From Mucidula mucida (Eukaryota; Basidiomycota; Agaricomycetes; Agaricales; Physalacriaceae): a DNA stretch of 20,490 nucleotides. The notes beneath the pieces were generated by a model. The model did no database searches and was not told where the DNA came from. It saw only the letters and a program-made list of their open reading frames with translations. A program made the translations under genes and the position numbers. Below, piece after piece: positions 1-8,461 of this stretch. The stretch is from positions 1-20,490 of the forward strand of contig JADNYV010000601.1 in the NCBI GenBank assembly GCA_015501055.1, read 5' to 3'. Positions within the stretch are counted from its first letter, which is position 1, and each line of letters starts with the position of its first letter.

Positions 1-335
1 CCGCTTTCCCAACATCCTGGTATCCCGCCGCGAACTCAATCTTGGATACAGTAAAGGCGTGGCCCAAGTGCAGACTCCCATTCATGTAGGGAATGGGAAG
101 TTCCCGAACCATTTGGGAAACTTTTCGAGGACTTCTGCTTTGGAAAGTCCCTTCAATTCTGCTTGCGATGGCGCGTTGACCTCGAACAGATGCTCGTTCT
201 GCCACTTGGCCTGGTATTGCTTTTCTAGCGCCACCAGTTGGTCGCGCTTCCCGGTCTAAATGAAAAGAACGTTGGAACCGACTGGAAAGTCGAAGAAGAA
301 GGTAATACCTGCGCCAACTCGATGGTATTGGCCAT
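1..335 (-). CDS. CDC60: Cytoplasmic leucyl-tRNA synthetase, N-terminal part (partial, frame-broken)
   Basis: Charges tRNA-Leu in the cytosol (class I synthetase). The minus strand starts with ATG at 335-333, encoding [10 protein letters not shown] 53-bp GT-AG intron follows (308-256), then [18 protein letters not shown], the typical start of fungal/animal cytosolic LeuRS. The catalytic entry motif [13 protein letters not shown] (class I 'HIGH' as HLGH) and SKIEFAAGY follow before the left edge. The reading frame breaks twice. Near 91-103 one base is missing, probably a T from a TTT run, so the upstream frame hits TGA just before the HIGH block. Near 16-18 the sequence between AAGY and MLGKR lacks about two bases. 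Apart from these, the match to the family is continuous. Whether the breaks are real or consensus errors cannot be told here; LeuRS is essential, so errors or a second intact copy are likely. Identity is confident; the rest of the gene lies outside the window. Confidence 0.85.
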
Positions 336-491
336 GGAGTAGAATCGCTGAAAAAATAATGTACAAGAACGGGAAAGTCGCGGTCTAAAGACGATAATCG
401 TGATCTGATTCCTCTATTCCCGAATCAGGACGAGACGCCTGGATTCAGGCTGGGTGTAATCGATGGTATCAGCAAGCAAATCGTTGAAGAG

Positions 492-498
492 TGAGTCA
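492..498. promoter_or_regulatory. GCN4/AP-1-type site upstream of LeuRS
   Basis: TGAGTCA (within GTGACTCAC on the minus strand) lies about 157 bp upstream of the LeuRS start codon. GCN4-family bZIP factors bind TGASTCA and control amino-acid biosynthesis and several aminoacyl-tRNA synthetase genes in fungi. A 7-mer can occur by chance, so its position is the main support. Confidence 0.4.
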
Positions 499-754
499 CA
501 GAAGAGAAGGGTATAAGCGATTTTCTTATATATTTAATCTTATCGTACAGCTTCCTGTGGCTGTGCTATTTGCGCTTGCTGGGCTGCGTCAAAGCTCTTG
601 TTCATGGGACGCTGTGAAGTCTTCTACCATCAAGAGCCGTTTGAATTCACTGGAACTGTATTACAGTATAAATGTATTATTCCAAGTTGTGATGTACAAT
701 ACAATATACACCAAATATTGTCCAACTTCTAAGTAAAGAACACGAAGAGTCCGC

Positions 755-877
755 TTATTGATGGGAAGCATAATGATTGACACTCAATTCGTACAGGTCT
801 GTTTGGGGGGAGCCTTCCATGTCTGGGATGTAGCCGCCCCAATGGTTCCAGCTAACTTGCACAACATTTGGGTTGGT
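755..877 (-). pseudogene. Unidentified C-terminal-like coding fragment
   Basis: Forty codons, open on the minus strand from 877, end in TAA at 757-755 and read as a plausible protein tail containing SWNHWGGYIPDMEG and LYELSVNHYASHQ. Third codon positions are mostly C or G, as in real genes of this window. Upstream in the same frame a stop occurs after a few codons, so any gene would need an intron or is a remnant. I do not recognise the family. It may belong to the same lost gene as the zinc-cluster remnant just upstream (1084-1183), or it may be chance. Confidence 0.22.
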
Positions 878-1020
878 ATTTGCACACCTTTACAGGATGC
901 CTGTGGGCACAGATAATCCCAAGCACACGGCAATTGGTACACCAATAATCGTGCATCTTAGCACTACCGCCTTAAATAACATCAGATGGTACTCGGAGAC
1001 AAAGATCAACACGAAGTTGA

Positions 1021-1183
1021 CATTTTGCTACGTGTGATGACGATCAGCACGTTGGAAGACGAGTATAGTAATGATTCGCGTACTTTTCTTCTTTCGACAG
1101 GCATCGCAAGCCCCTTGGAGGTGTTTCCGCTTTGATGGTCCAGCGCGAGGAAGATGGTCAGAGTCGCTTTCGTCAGAAGAGCA
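1021..1183 (-). pseudogene. Remnant of a Zn(II)2Cys6 transcription factor
   Basis: On the minus strand, 1183-1084 encodes a serine/aspartate-rich lead (SSDESDSD), then GPSKRKHLQGACDACRKKK. That is the usual start of Agaricomycete zinc-cluster regulators: a basic patch followed by C-x2-C. A plausible 56-bp intron (1083-1028, GTACGC...ACGTAG) would join it to KTKC, giving C-x2-C-x6-C, the first half of the binuclear cluster. The second half (C-x2-C-x6-8-C) is not visible: the frame runs on for 15 codons to a stop, near 974. No in-frame ATG precedes the serine-rich lead. I therefore read it as a decayed fragment of a DNA-binding regulator, not a working gene. Confidence 0.45.
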
Positions 1184-2460
1184 GTGTTTTATATACAGTT
1201 TAAGATCAGACCCTTATACAGGATCGATCATGTTATACAACGGTCAAATTTCGTTCTCTCGCTCATGCTACTGCCCTCTTTTTGTTCAGACATTATTCTA
1301 CATGTATCTAGGCATATTTCTAGGCTGCCTTACTCGCTCTCACCCAGCACAAAAATTTGGAAATTCTCGATCTACTGCCCAGATCCGATCAATTTAGCCT
1401 GATCAGAAATTTGTGAGCCTCCGGCATGACACTGTAGCTTGTTCTGCATGTTCGTTATGGCTGGAACATGTCGCTACACTTTGTTGCTATATACAGAGAA
1501 GTTTCTAAGTTGGTGGGTGTGCATACAACCTCTGTAAAGCATGTATGATAGCCGCCGTTGATGACTTGATACTGCCGTAACGAGCACCTTTAAGCACCGG
1601 TTCTAGATGTTGCTGCTCACCCCACCTCCCTCCACAATGGTACGCTACGCCAAATCAGATGAAAAGAAAGCACAACAAGCTAGTCGGGCAAAGGCAGAGC
1701 TGCAGGAAGAGGCAGTTTCGGCATACCTAAAGGAGCTTGATAAAAAGGCCGCCGGCCTTGAATCTCTTAGTGCGCAAGCCATCTGCAATCGTTATATGGA
1801 CCTCTATCATGCCCAAACTTGGAAATACATCAAGCTAAACCACGCCACTATCATTAACCATGCCAACGGGAAGCGTACTTGTGCTCAGTGTAATACTGAG
1901 ACGAAGGCTTGGTTGAAACCCGCCGAAGTCAAGGTTGTTATTGCCTACATCATTGAAGTAGGCAACCAAGGGTTTCCCCTTAGCCACCAATACCTGAAGG
2001 AGCATGTCGATGAAATCTTGCGCAAGCGGTTGGGAGCAGACTTCCCGGAGACGGGTGTTGGCAAAAAGTGGACTCAACGCTTTCTTACAAAGCACTCCGA
2101 TGAGATTTGCATGGCGTGGGCCTCTCCTCTCGACAAGAAACGTGGACGAGCCGTTAATCCACATACCAACGAAGCCTATTTCACCCTCCTGCACGATACA
2201 ATCAAGAAGAATGATATTGAAGAAGAAAATTCATACGCTACGGACGAAATCGGCATTATTGACACATCCGGTACTCGAGAACGTGTCATGGGTGCTTGTC
2301 GTAAAGGCCCACAGTACCAGCAGTCGGGTAGTACACGAGAGAATACTACCGTCATCGTGACAATATGCGCAGACAGAACCACTACTTCACCGGCAGTCAT
2401 ATTCAAAGGTAGTGGTTATTGTACCAACTGGAGTGCTGATAAAAATCCTGCGGAGGCTTC

Positions 2461-2507
2461 ATGAGTATAATAATTACATTGAGCAAGACACACTAACCTT
2501 TGTGTAG
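2461..2507 (+). other. Intron with a mutated splice donor (AT-AG)
   Basis: Joining 2460 to 2508 keeps the conserved A-S-V-G-Y-S-K-K-G-W reading of the family. The intron would begin ATGAGTATAA and end CACTAACCTTTGTGTAG. A first-base change of G to A, in a TTC|G context (CpG to CpA), explains the donor. The only real GT nearby (2465) gives a TGA stop and the wrong phase. Confidence 0.6.
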
Positions 2508-2939
2508 AGTTGGATATTCCAAGAAGGGATGGACCAACGGCGAGATCGGTGTTGAATGGATCAAAGATTTTGATCGTCAGACGAAGGCAAAGGCGAATGG
2601 AAAGGCTCGCTTACTCCTTGTTGACGGACATAATTCGCACTACACGCGCGGATTTCTTCGATACGCTTGCATGCACAATATCCATGTCTTGTGCTATCCG
2701 GCATATGCAATACACGTGTATCAAGGACTTGACGTTGTTGTTTTCTCAGTACTCAAGTGCTACTTCCGAGAGGAACGGGACACTCATCGACGTAAAACTG
2801 GAGAATCATTCAGCAAAAGCAACTTTCTGCTAATCTACGGAAAGGCTCACATTCGTGCTCTGACTCCCAGAACTATCAAATTGGCCTTTCGAAAGACTGG
2901 CGTCTGGCCGTACGATCCATCCGTTATCACTGAGGCGAT

Positions 2940-2944
2940 GAAAG
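2940..2944. repeat. Target-site duplication GAAAG, left copy
   Basis: GAAAG directly precedes the left LTR and is repeated at 8843-8847 directly after the right LTR. Five-base duplications are usual for Ty3-type integrase. Removing one copy plus the element restores the host frame exactly. Confidence 0.95.
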
Positions 2945-3474
2945 TGTTAGCGACTGACTAAGCCACGAGACTCAACCAGGTACCACAGCAAGAACTAAGG
3001 AAGAAAGTGTTCGTGTTCGTAAGACTAGGCTAGGCCAGGTGTATAAACGAGATCGGAACTAAAGTACAATGATACTACACTACTGCTTATATACTAGTAA
3101 GTCGGTGTTTGGGACTCCTTGCCCATACATGTTTCCGCTAGGGATAACTCCATACCCTTGACCCAGTGTTGTATGCTACTAGTCCGTGAAACCATTAAAT
3201 ACGAGTGGTAACTGAATGTAAGTAATAATACTGAAACAACCATGCGTGCTACGAGTGTCGGTGGTGTGTATATAATAGGAAGTCCATGAGGTATCGGCAT
3301 GTATGATGTCATCCATGTGTTGGACATGTGTTCGACATGAGTACGGCTTTGGTAATGAAAAGGGGTATGATCGGTGACGAAACAGATGATGAAACGGTCC
3401 GTTGGTTGATAAGACAAGGCCCCCAATAAGATATGATAAGATGTGAAAATGTGAAAATATGGCGATTCATAACA
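2945..3474 (-). repeat. 3' LTR (left copy)
   Basis: 530 bp, beginning TGTTAG and ending TAACA (TG...CA with a TGTTA/TAACA inverted end). It is about 97.5% identical to the right copy over aligned bases. It carries a 7-bp segment near 3225-3233 that the right copy lacks. TATA box complement at 3087-3093. The stretch matching the primer-binding site (3050-3061) has one mismatch here. Confidence 0.95.
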
Positions 3475-3487
3475 TCACCCCCTCCTT
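3475..3487 (-). promoter_or_regulatory. Polypurine tract
   Basis: On the minus strand AAGGAGGGGGTGA abuts the TG of the 3' LTR and overlaps the pol stop codon (3488-3486). It would prime plus-strand cDNA synthesis. Confidence 0.85.
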
Positions 3488-3962
3488 AAGGCGCAAGTTC
3501 CATTCTGCGCCAGAGTCGCTCCATGAGGGCCGCAGAGGGTAGTGTGACGTCAAGGGGTTCGGTGTCAGGCAGTGGCATGGGTCGGAATAAATGTGATGGA
3601 AATTGCGACATGGGGACTTCAATGCGAGCAAGTGCGGGTGGCTTCGGCTTGTTCGGATATTGTTGGTGGAAATCACTGATGGCTTCGTCGGCATTTTTGA
3701 GATTGCATGCCGGTTCCCATGTCTGCTCATGTGTGCCATAACCCTTCCAGTGAACCTTGTATTGAAAACCCCCACGGTACTTCCGGGAATTCACCACTTT
3801 CTCAACCTCCCATTCCGGTTCGGCTCCTTCCAGCACAGGTGGTGGATGCATGTCTCGGGGTTGCGTCGGAAATTGCGGCTCATGGTAAGGCGTCAACAGG
3901 GCCTCATTGAACACGGGATGGATGCTTTTCCACGTGTGAGGAATCTGGAGCTTGTAGAGCTC
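3486..3962 (-). pseudogene. pol C-terminus: end of GPF module and chromodomain
   Basis: This frame continues the integrase tail after a one-base loss near 3957-3962: KVIKKVG in the upstream frame, then YKLQIPHTWKSIHPVFNEAL here. The chromodomain spans roughly 33-88 residues after the MFNEAL methionine (3914). Its aromatic-cage positions are kept as W (EWEVEKV), W (VHWKGYG) and Y (same motif), followed by TWEP. In chromoviruses this domain directs integration by binding modified histones. A proline-rich tail of about 55 residues follows, and the TAA stop lies inside the polypurine tract. The product would need the frameshift repaired, so this part is not made as a fusion now. Confidence 0.85.
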
Positions 3963-4612
3963 GTCCCGACTTTCTTGATCACTTTGAACGGCCCGAAGTG
4001 TTTGTCATTGAGCTTCGTCATTGGTCGGTCCGTGCTGAGATTCGTCCCTTCCAGCCATACTTTGTCGCCTTCCTTGTACTCTACTGCCTCTGTTTGCTTC
4101 CTGTCATAAAACCGTTTCATGTCCTCTTTTGCCATCTTCAATGCTAACCCTACTTCATCCCATGTCTTCCTCATGCCGTCGGCAAACTCCTGCGCAGTCT
4201 CATTTCTCGATGCCGTTTTCGGAGTGGTGCCTTTGTAGGGATGTCTGCCCATGTCTGCGAAGAACGGAGTGACTTTGGTCGCCGAGTGAACTCGATCGTT
4301 GTAAACAAATTCAGCGGAGGGTAGCCATTTGTGCCAGTCATTCTGATGGTAGTTGACAAATAACCGTAAGAAATGTTCTATCTCTTGGTTCAGCCGTTCC
4401 GTCTGCCCATTTGCCTGTGGATGATATGCCATTGTAAAGTTTCCTTGTATGCCCAACAACCGGTACAACTCCTTCATGAAACGCGAGTGGTATTGTAGAC
4501 CGCGATCATGTATCATCTGTTGTGGCATCTCATGTATGGGGAAAATGCGATCACGGTAAATGCGGGCCATGCCTTCCGACGTCAGAGTGGTATGTGTCGG
4601 TATAATGCGTAA
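3893..4612 (-). pseudogene. pol: integrase catalytic core, second half, and GPF module
   Basis: In frame with the piece upstream across a TGA at 4615-4613 (FTK-stop-LRIIPTH). It holds the remaining integrase acidic residues: D in MIHDRGLQYHSRF and E in HPQANGQTERLNQE, 35 residues apart (DD35E spacing). Further on come KEGDKVWLEGTNL and the GPF motif HFGPFKVIKKVG. The frame then runs off into a wrong-frame tail ending at 3893, because of the one-base loss near 3960. The TGA is explained by CGA to TGA, a CpG transition. Confidence 0.88.
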
Positions 4613-5311
4613 TCACTTTGTGAAGTGGTCCACAAACGTGCTGATTGCGTTGTATCCTCCTGATTCCGGCAGTTCTCCAATCATGTCCGTCCCTACTACC
4701 TCCCATGGCTCGCTTGGCACATCAATAGGGTGAAGAGGTGCAGCCGGCTTCGTGCGATGTGACTTTGTAACTTGGCATTTTTGACACCCTTCCACGTATT
4801 CACGGACGTCTCGGCTGATTCCTGGCCACCAATAGGTGCATGTAATCAACTCAAGAGTCTTGTACCGTCCCGGATGCCCTGCAAGCTGTGCATTATGATG
4901 CATTCCAATAACCTTTCCCCGCAATTCCTTGTCCTTCGGTATGTAAAGACGATCTTTCCACATAATAAGTCCATTTTCCTTCTCTTCCCATCCTTTTTCT
5001 TTGTTTTCTAATGCTTTTTGTACGTATCTGTCTTTGTTTCCTTTTCTTTGTTTGATTTTGTTAAGTAATTTGTCCTCCGGTGTAGCTACTGTATGTAAAG
5101 AAAATTGAATTTGTGATATAAAAAACTCCGGTTTTAGCAAAACAACATTTTCGTTATCTTTTTCCCCCTTCTCAAGGCCTGTCATCCTTGACAAGGCATC
5201 AGCTTTTCCCATTGTCCTGCCTGGCTTATGAATCATCTGTATGTCATATTCCGCCAACTCCGTAACCCATCGCGCCTGCCTCCGATTCAACTTCTGTGGC
5301 TTCCGGAAGTA
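4613..5311 (-). pseudogene. pol: end of RNase H, integrase zinc finger and first catalytic Asp
   Basis: In frame after the TAG at 5314-5312. It begins YFRKPQKLNRRQARW, continues with the RNase H end motif KADALSR, then a charged linker. The integrase HHCC finger follows (H-x6-H in HHNAQLAGH; C-x2-C in GCQKCQ), then the first catalytic residue in WEVVGTDMIGELP. It ends at a TGA (4615-4613) just after VDHFTK. All expected metal and zinc ligands are still present. Confidence 0.88.
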
Positions 5312-6619
5312 CTAAAGGTTTTGATGATCGGTGAAAACCTCCACTGTCTCCTTAGCGCCTAGGAGGTATTGCCGCCAGTCGTTGATCGAGTCCATAATAG
5401 CCATCATCTCTTTGTCGTAGATCTCATAATTGTGCTCCACTTTGTTCAGCGCGCGAGACCAAAAGGCTACTGGTCTCCATTTTCCATCAACAAACTGGGA
5501 AAGAACCGCCCCGTTCGCATAGTTTGAGGAGTCCGCCTCGACTTGAAACTTGCTGTCGTCGCGTGGTACGATCAGAACGGGTTCTTCCGTCATTCTTTGT
5601 TTCAACTCCTCAAACGCCTCGTGCTGCTCCATGCCCCAAACCCACTTGCCCTTCCCGGTTAGCGATGTCAACAGCTTTGCTACTCCTGCAAATCCCCGGA
5701 TGAAACATTGGTAGAAGTTGCAGAAGCCCAGGAATGACTGTACTTCCTTCTTCTTTGTCGGCTCCTTCCATTCCTTCACTACGGCCACTTTTGCCGGATC
5801 CATCTTCACTTCTCCTCCTCCAACAATAACTCCTAAGTAGTCTACAGTATGTGCCTCAAAACTACATTTCTCGGGTTTTAAATACAACTTATTTACTCGT
5901 AATATTTCTAATACTCGTCGTACAATATGCCTATGTTCTTCCAACGTATTCGTAAAGATAAGTATGTCATCTAAGTAAACTATAACATGTCCTTCATCAA
6001 TCAGCTCCTTCAGAATGTGATTCATGAACGATTGAAAAGTCGCCGGCGAGTTTGTAAGTCCAAAGAACATGACTGAGGGCTCGAACAGGCCTTGGTTTGT
6101 TCTAAACGCCGCTTTCCACTCATCACCTTCTTTGATCCGGATGTTATTGTAACCCCATTGGACATCCATCTTTGTGAAACACTTCGCTCCCTTCAGCTTG
6201 TCGATAAGTTCTTGGATCAACGGCAAGGGATATCGGTTTTTGATCGTCATGTCATTCAATTTCCGATAATCCTGCACGGGCCAAAGACTTCCGTCCTTCT
6301 TCTTGACAAAGAAGAATGGTGACGCCATGGGTGAGATTGATGGCCGTATGCATCCCGTGCGTATGTTTTCCTCCAAGAACTCGTCTAATGCCTTCTGCTT
6401 GGATGGACTAAGGGGATAGACCTTGCAGTCAACCGGTTTGGAACCAGGCGTGAGTTCTATCGCGTGATCCCAGGGTCTTCGCTCCGGTAGCTTGTCAAAG
6501 TCCGCCTTGCTAAATACATTGAAGAATTCCTCAATGTAAGGTGCAGCAGCGGATGAAGGCTGTTGTGATCTCAGCTTTTCACCACTTTTGCGATAATTGT
6601 ACTGCTCTCGACACTTCAT
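5312..6619 (-). pseudogene. pol: reverse transcriptase and most of RNase H
   Basis: 435 codons from an internal ATG at 6619. RT signatures in order: LPERRPWDHAIEL, YPLSPSKQ, SPMASPFFFVKKKDG, the first catalytic Asp at about 152 (FTKMDVQWGYNN), MFFGLTNSPATFQ and VYLDDIL (Asp217-Asp218). These are followed by KPEKCSFEAHTVDYLG and FLGFCNFY. RNase H follows with D363 (VEADSSNYANGAVLSQ), E404 (YDKEMMAI) and D431 (FTDHQNL). The frame stops at TAG (5314-5312) exactly where the family continues; CAG to TAG is the simple explanation. Upstream of the ATG the frame is closed, so RT was once fused to the knuckle region through a frame now shifted by one base. Confidence 0.92.
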
Positions 6620-6949
6620 CCTCTCTTAGCCGTTGTGCGATCCACTTGGGCGTATTTGGCTTAAATCTTTCTTTCGCTGGTTTTGTTGGTGAAGTCGTCG
6701 ATGATATTTTAGATGTTTCAGTACCCGTACTGTAAATAAATTCTGCATCTGACGACCCTTCCCTTGATAACTGCTCCGGCAGGACTGCGTCTACTGCAGG
6801 AGCTTCGCAAAACCCAATTCTTCGGCCAGCTTCTTCTTCTCCTCGTCATTCATTTCGGTCCATAGACCCCGAATTGTCTGGGGTCGACCCTTCTTGGGAC
6901 AGAACCTGCTGACATGGCCGTGTTCGCCACAGCTGAAGCAAAGTCCTCT
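6620..6949 (-). pseudogene. gag-pol junction: CCHC zinc knuckle and short linker, no protease
   Basis: Directly after the gag TGA, in the same frame, lies a perfect CCHC nucleic-acid-binding knuckle (6940-6899, C-x2-C-x4-H-x4-C: CFSCGEHGHVSRFC). It is followed by PKKGRPQTIRGLWTEMNDEE. The frame then stops at TAG (6792-6790), but a one-base slip in a T run near 6815-6818 opens a second frame of about 60 codons (FCEAPAVDAVLPEQL ... NTPKWIAQRLRED). None of the three minus frames between the knuckle and RT shows an aspartic-protease D-T/S-G motif. The spacing is only about 280 bp, too short for a protease of about 100 residues plus linkers. A deletion of the protease is inferred. Confidence 0.75.
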
Positions 6950-7720
6950 TCAACATGTGTTGTCGATGTCCATCGGCCTGCCGGCTCCTCCATAGGTAAC
7001 ACCAGTGGCATCTTGTCGTGTGATTGGCGTCGGGGGTGGGTTCGTAGGATTGGCTCTCAATGTAGCCGCCTGCGGAGCTTGGGGCCGGGACTGCATGCCG
7101 GACCTCTTGCTCGCTGTTTGCCTTCTCCACAGCTGATCAATCTGAATAATCTGTGCCTTCCAATCCTTGTACTTCTCTGGCAACCCGTCTCGGCTGCCAT
7201 AGATCTGATCAATGATCTTCTCGTTAATGTTGGTCTCGAGAAGTCGCACGACAAATGTGTCATCCTTCGAATATCCTGCCTGAGTGAGCAGGACCTCGAA
7301 CTTCTGGAAGAAATCTTGAGCGGTGTCTTGCCCCTGGCGCAACCGCTCAATCTGGTCTTGTGCGTCTCGCGCGAGGTTGGAATCCACAAATCGCTCCTTC
7401 AAGTCTTCCTTGAACTCCGTCCAAGAGACTGTCCATTCCTCTTCCTCCTCGTCAAAGTTCTGGTCCGAGTAGTTCTGGACCCATGCATCTACGTGATCTC
7501 CTCGGATATAGGAAAGAACAACATCAATCCTTTCGGAGTCAGATGTGAGGTTGTTCTTCTTGTCACGGATATATGTGAATATCGATCGCCACCAGCTCTT
7601 GTACTTGGACTTGTCCCCGTCATAGTCATAAGGCTTGTTGACAAGGGATCGGCCTTTGGTTTCGACATTGGTGTGATGAGCGGGTATGTAAGGAGCGGTT
7701 TTGGGTGCTTCGTTGGACAT
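6950..7720 (-). CDS. Gag capsid protein (256 codons, stop before the zinc knuckle)
   Basis: Structural protein that would form the virus-like particle. The ATG at 7720-7718 follows a pyrimidine-rich leader. Features: VNKPYDYDGDKSKYKSWWRSI, WVQNYSDQNFDEEEEEW, FKEDLKERFVDSN and RLRQGQDTAQDFFQKFEVLL. This is the layout of the retrotransposon Gag domain (about residues 40-190), followed by a proline/threonine-rich stretch and GRPMDIDNTC. The frame closes with TGA (6952-6950) while the CCHC knuckle continues in the same frame a few codons later, so the natural gag was longer. Ancestral CGT CGA changed to TGT TGA would account for it. A 273-codon open frame on the opposite strand is a shadow. Confidence 0.88.
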   Translation of the reverse strand: MSNEAPKTAPYIPAHHTNVETKGRSLVNKPYDYDGDKSKYKSWWRSIFTYIRDKKNNLTSDSERIDVVLSYIRGDHVDAWVQNYSDQNFDEEEEEWTVSWTEFKEDLKERFVDSNLARDAQDQIERLRQGQDTAQDFFQKFEVLLTQAGYSKDDTFVVRLLETNINEKIIDQIYGSRDGLPEKYKDWKAQIIQIDQLWRRQTASKRSGMQSRPQAPQAATLRANPTNPPPTPITRQDATGVTYGGAGRPMDIDNTC

Positions 7721-8305
7721 GATGAATTGGGGTGATAGGATCGGAGAGTGAAAGGGTGAAAGTGGGGATATGGGAGATGCGGATTTTGATGAAACGGGTG
7801 AGGGAATAGAGGTTTGGATGAATAAGGAGGAGTCACCTAGATCTGAAATAGAATCCAGGACTTGGTAGGGTGGGGAATGATGGTGTGTATCGTAAGGTAA
7901 GTAAAGTAGGTAGGTATCGTAACTGTCTACGCTATTTTACCGACTACTGACTATGTATCTACGGAGCCCAAGAGCTCGTCACAAGTTCGCAATTGCCAAG
8001 CCGACGTCCCTCTAGTGTGAGGTAAGCCAAAGTTTTCCTGGGAACGGGGGTTGACCCGTAAACAGCGCCCACTGAAGTGCAACTGCCAAAAGTTTGTTCT
8101 CGTGAGAGCGGCTACTTCCAGCACCCGAGGCAGTTATCTCTAACTATTAGCTGGCGCTACTGGGACCAATATACATGTATGCGGACGTGCGCTGGAATTG
8201 GGAATCCGTCGATCTGTAAACAGGGAAAGGGAATAGGGGAATGTGCAATGATCAAACAGCGAAATGCTGATCGACGATCAGGGATGTGTGGTAGGTGGTA
8301 GAAAG
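7721..8305 (-). other. Retrotransposon 5' leader
   Basis: About 585 nt between the primer-binding site and the gag ATG on the minus strand. No gene was recognised. It becomes pyrimidine-rich toward gag (TCATCC, CCCTCACC, CCACTTTCACCC). A short palindrome GATCGTCGATC lies at 8268-8278. Confidence 0.6.
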
Positions 8306-8317
8306 TAGTTCTGATCT
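8306..8317 (-). promoter_or_regulatory. Primer-binding site, self-complementary to the element's own 5' end
   Basis: On the minus strand AGATCAGAACTA begins two bases after the end of the 5' LTR. It is the exact reverse complement of TAGTTCTGATCT inside that LTR (8436-8425), which starts about 32 nt after the TATA box. I do not recognise it as a tRNA 3'-end complement. This matches the Tf1-type self-priming design. Confidence 0.75.
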
Positions 8318-8424
8318 TCTGTTAGCGACTGACTAAGCCACAAGACTCAACCAGGTACCACAGCAAGAACTAAGGAAGAAAGTGTTCGTGTTCGTAAGAC
8401 TAGGCTAGGCCAGGTGTATAAACG

Positions 8425-8436
8425 AGATCAGAACTA
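8425..8436 (-). promoter_or_regulatory. Predicted transcript 5' end that pairs with the primer-binding site
   Basis: TAGTTCTGATCT on the minus strand pairs 12/12 with 8317-8306. Pairing stops abruptly on both sides, as expected if the RNA begins here. The same place in the left LTR (3061-3050) matches 11/12. Confidence 0.65.
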
Positions 8437-8461
8437 AAGTACAATGATACTACACTACTGC

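Larger units (their letters stand above)
336..1636. other. Mostly non-coding stretch between LeuRS and the DDE gene
   Basis: Apart from the GCN4-type site and two weak minus-strand remnants (755-877 and 1084-1183), listed separately, I see no supported gene. Open frames on the plus strand (for example 1071-1397) match no family I know and lack coding-like codon use. TATATA-like strings occur near 1189-1196 and 1488-1494. I looked here for a terminal inverted repeat matching the region after 9944 and found none by eye. Confidence 0.5.
1637..2944 (+). pseudogene. DDE_1 / CENP-B-like transposase, 5' part, cut by an LTR element
   Basis: Pogo-like (Tc1/mariner superfamily) transposase or domesticated relative, common in Agaricomycetes. 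The ATG at 1637 has good context (CACAATGG); an in-frame ATG at 1607 would add ten low-complexity residues. Residues 1-30 are charged; about 94-157 form a CENP-B-type helix-turn-helix. The DDE_1 catalytic core follows, with D203 (YATDEIG), D314 (LLLVDGHNSHYT) and D350 (VYQGLDVVVFSVLK), and it ends in FRKTGVWPYDPSVITEAM. The core crosses an intron at 2461-2507: codon phase requires splicing after 2460, and the 3' end is good (CACTAAC...TGTGTAG), but the donor reads ATGAGT, not GTGAGT. At 2944, after Lys420, the gene is interrupted by the LTR of a retrotransposon; the frame then reads five codons into the LTR and stops at 2959-2961. The rest of the gene resumes at 8848. No terminal inverted repeats were found. 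Confidence 0.85.

Noticed and set aside
59..259. 66-codon plus-strand frame
   Set aside because: Antisense to the LeuRS N-terminus; no motif.
491..736. 81-codon plus-strand frame beginning at a GTG
   Set aside because: No ATG start, no motif, AT-rich codons; regarded as non-coding.
1607..1636. Upstream ATG of the DDE gene adding MLLLTPPPST
   Set aside because: Weaker context and low-complexity sequence; the ATG at 1637 has better context and fits the family start.
6914..7735. 273-codon open frame on the plus strand over gag
   Set aside because: It is the antisense shadow of a clear Gag frame with family motifs; no recognisable product of its own.
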